64,000 nucleotides of DNA from Shewanella psychrophila (GTDB lineage Bacteria; Pseudomonadota; Gammaproteobacteria; Enterobacterales; Shewanellaceae). The position numbers and the translations under genes were made by a program. Below are positions 62,960 to 64,000 of the stretch, piece by piece. The stretch spans positions 2,294,001 through 2,358,000 of the forward strand of contig NZ_CP014782.1 in assembly GCF_002005305.1 (NCBI RefSeq). Direction: 5' to 3'. The notes below the pieces were generated by a model, which was given only the letters and a program-made list of their open reading frames with translations, was not told where the DNA came from and made no database searches. Position 1 is the first letter of the stretch; the number at the start of each line of letters is the position of its first letter.

Positions 62960-63673
62960 ATGGCAGGACTGAATAAAGTAGTACACAGTTATGAAGAAGC
63001 ATTAAAAGGCCTCTCTAATGATATGACTGTGATGGTGGGTGGTTTTGGTTTATGTGGCATTCCGGAAGGCCTGATAGCTCAAATGGTCAAGACCGGCGTT
63101 ACTAGATTGACGGCCATCTCTAATAACGCCGGAGTCGATGACTTTGGCTTAGGCTTGCTACTAAAAAGCCGTCAAATCGATACTATGATCGCCTCCTATG
63201 TCGGCGAAAATGCGACCTTCGAGCAGCAGATGTTGTCTGGTGAGCTCAATGTGATATTGACCCCCCAAGGAACACTCGCCGAGAAAATACGCGCCGGCGG
63301 TGCTGGTATTCCAGCCTTCTTCACCGCTACGGGATACGGCACCCCTGTAGCCGAAGGTAAAGAGACGCGTGAAATCGACGGTCGTCATTACGTTTTAGAG
63401 CCTTCACTCACCGCAGACTTTGCCTTAGTGCGCGCATGGAAAGCCGATACTATGGGTAACTTAGTCTTTCGTAAAACAGCCGCTAACTTCAACCCTATGA
63501 TGGCAACGGCAGGTAAAATTACTGTGGTAGAAGCCGAGCATATCGTTGAACCTGGTGAGCTGGATCCGGATCATATTCACACCCCTGGGATTTACGTTAA
63601 TCGTGTTATTCAAGGTACATTCGAGAAGCGCATCGAGCAACGCACCGTGAAACTATCTTCAACAAAAGCATAA
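62960..63673 (+). CDS. scoA: 3-oxoacid CoA-transferase, subunit A
   Basis: A 237-aa alpha subunit of succinyl-CoA:3-ketoacid (acetoacetate) CoA-transferase. MVGGFGLCGIPEGLI near the N-terminus is the family signature; GTLAEKIRAGGAGIPAFFTATGYGT follows. It should activate the acetoacetate released by LiuE, allowing thiolytic cleavage. An AAAGGAG ribosome-binding site precedes the ATG. The beta subunit follows after 16 bp. Confidence 0.93.
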   Translation: MAGLNKVVHSYEEALKGLSNDMTVMVGGFGLCGIPEGLIAQMVKTGVTRLTAISNNAGVDDFGLGLLLKSRQIDTMIASYVGENATFEQQMLSGELNVILTPQGTLAEKIRAGGAGIPAFFTATGYGTPVAEGKETREIDGRHYVLEPSLTADFALVRAWKADTMGNLVFRKTAANFNPMMATAGKITVVEAEHIVEPGELDPDHIHTPGIYVNRVIQGTFEKRIEQRTVKLSSTKA

Positions 63674-63689
63674 GCTGGAGGGAAACAGT

Positions 63690-64000
63690 ATGGCATTATC
63701 AAGAGAACAACTGGCACAACGTGTAGCCCAAGAGCTAAAAGATGGTTATTACGTAAATCTAGGCATAGGCATTCCAACTCTAGTGGCGAACTATATTCCA
63801 CAGGGAATAGATGTAATGCTGCAATCAGAAAACGGCCTGCTCGGCATGGGTGAGTTCCCTACTGAAGAGACTATAGATGCCGACCTTATCAATGCAGGTA
63901 AGCAAACTGTCACCGCCGTCGATGGCGCATCATTCTTCTCATCGAGCGAAAGTTTTGCCATGATCCGCGGCGGTCATGTTGACCTAACCGTATTGGGCGC
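63690..64000 (+). CDS. scoB: 3-oxoacid CoA-transferase, subunit B (5' part)
   Basis: Start and first ~103 codons of the beta subunit, cut by the window end. GGAGG precedes the ATG at 63690. VNLGIGIPTLVANY and SENGLLGMGEFP, with the catalytic glutamate that forms the CoA thioester, are visible. Pairs with the preceding subunit A; last visible gene of the leucine operon. Confidence 0.92.
   Translation, partial: MALSREQLAQRVAQELKDGYYVNLGIGIPTLVANYIPQGIDVMLQSENGLLGMGEFPTEETIDADLINAGKQTVTAVDGASFFSSSESFAMIRGGHVDLTVLG

Overview
The window reads as chromosomal DNA of a marine gammaproteobacterium, most likely Shewanella. The evidence is gene order and product similarity recalled from that genus: metA next to the valine/isoleucine degradation operon, and gnd and an L,D-transpeptidase next to a liuR-liuABCDE-sco cluster. 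No database search was possible, so the genus call is an inference. Coding density is high. I saw no rRNA, tRNA or CRISPR array.

Layout. (1) 1-2968: copper efflux, with copA and its regulator cueR diverging from a textbook 19-bp-spacer CueR promoter, plus a fragment of a second copA-like gene and a perfect hairpin at the window edge. (2) 3019-5382: an S9 peptidase lipoprotein and a small membrane protein. (3) 5557-13668, minus strand: seven-gene valine/isoleucine catabolic operon (thiolase, mmsA, acyl-CoA dehydrogenase, two crotonase-fold enzymes, mmsB, SDR) with a LiuR-type site in front and a terminator after the first gene. (4) 13929-18749: a secreted protein, an M6 metalloprotease, metA and a YbaY-like lipoprotein. 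(5) 18750-23073: AT-rich inserted segment with a secreted transglutaminase carrying the Pep-13 core motif and a complete IS10-like element with 9-bp target duplications. (6) 23185-38734: housekeeping and accessory genes (SDRs, ompW, a nucleotidyltransferase-like gene, a six-hairpin glycosidase-like lipoprotein, tesB, menA, an LRR-protein kinase, a cytoplasmic/periplasmic Tpx pair, a U32 protein, a GST-like gene). (7) 38907-46708: orphan type VI secretion island on the minus strand (hcp, vgrG, DUF4123 adaptor, LysM effector) behind sigma-54-like promoter elements. The effector frame is broken at a G8 tract, and a lipoprotein with a formylglycine-generating-enzyme fold converges on it. (8) 46990-52822: an RluA-family pseudouridine synthase with an in-frame 24-bp minisatellite, gnd and a PrpE-type acyl-CoA synthetase. 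(9) 53150-64000: a frameshifted L,D-transpeptidase, then liuR and the leucine/isovalerate operon liuABCDE-scoA-scoB (scoB runs off the window).

How the genes fit together. The two catabolic operons together take the acyl-CoA products of valine, isoleucine and leucine to propionyl-CoA, acetyl-CoA and acetoacetate. ScoAB activates acetoacetate, and the PrpE-type ligase may handle free propionate. A matching 16-bp inverted repeat occurs in front of both operons, which supports joint control by LiuR, encoded here. The most unusual content is the T6SS effector with a possible phase-variable G tract, the Pep-13-type transglutaminase, the single-cysteine periplasmic Tpx and the LRR-kinase.
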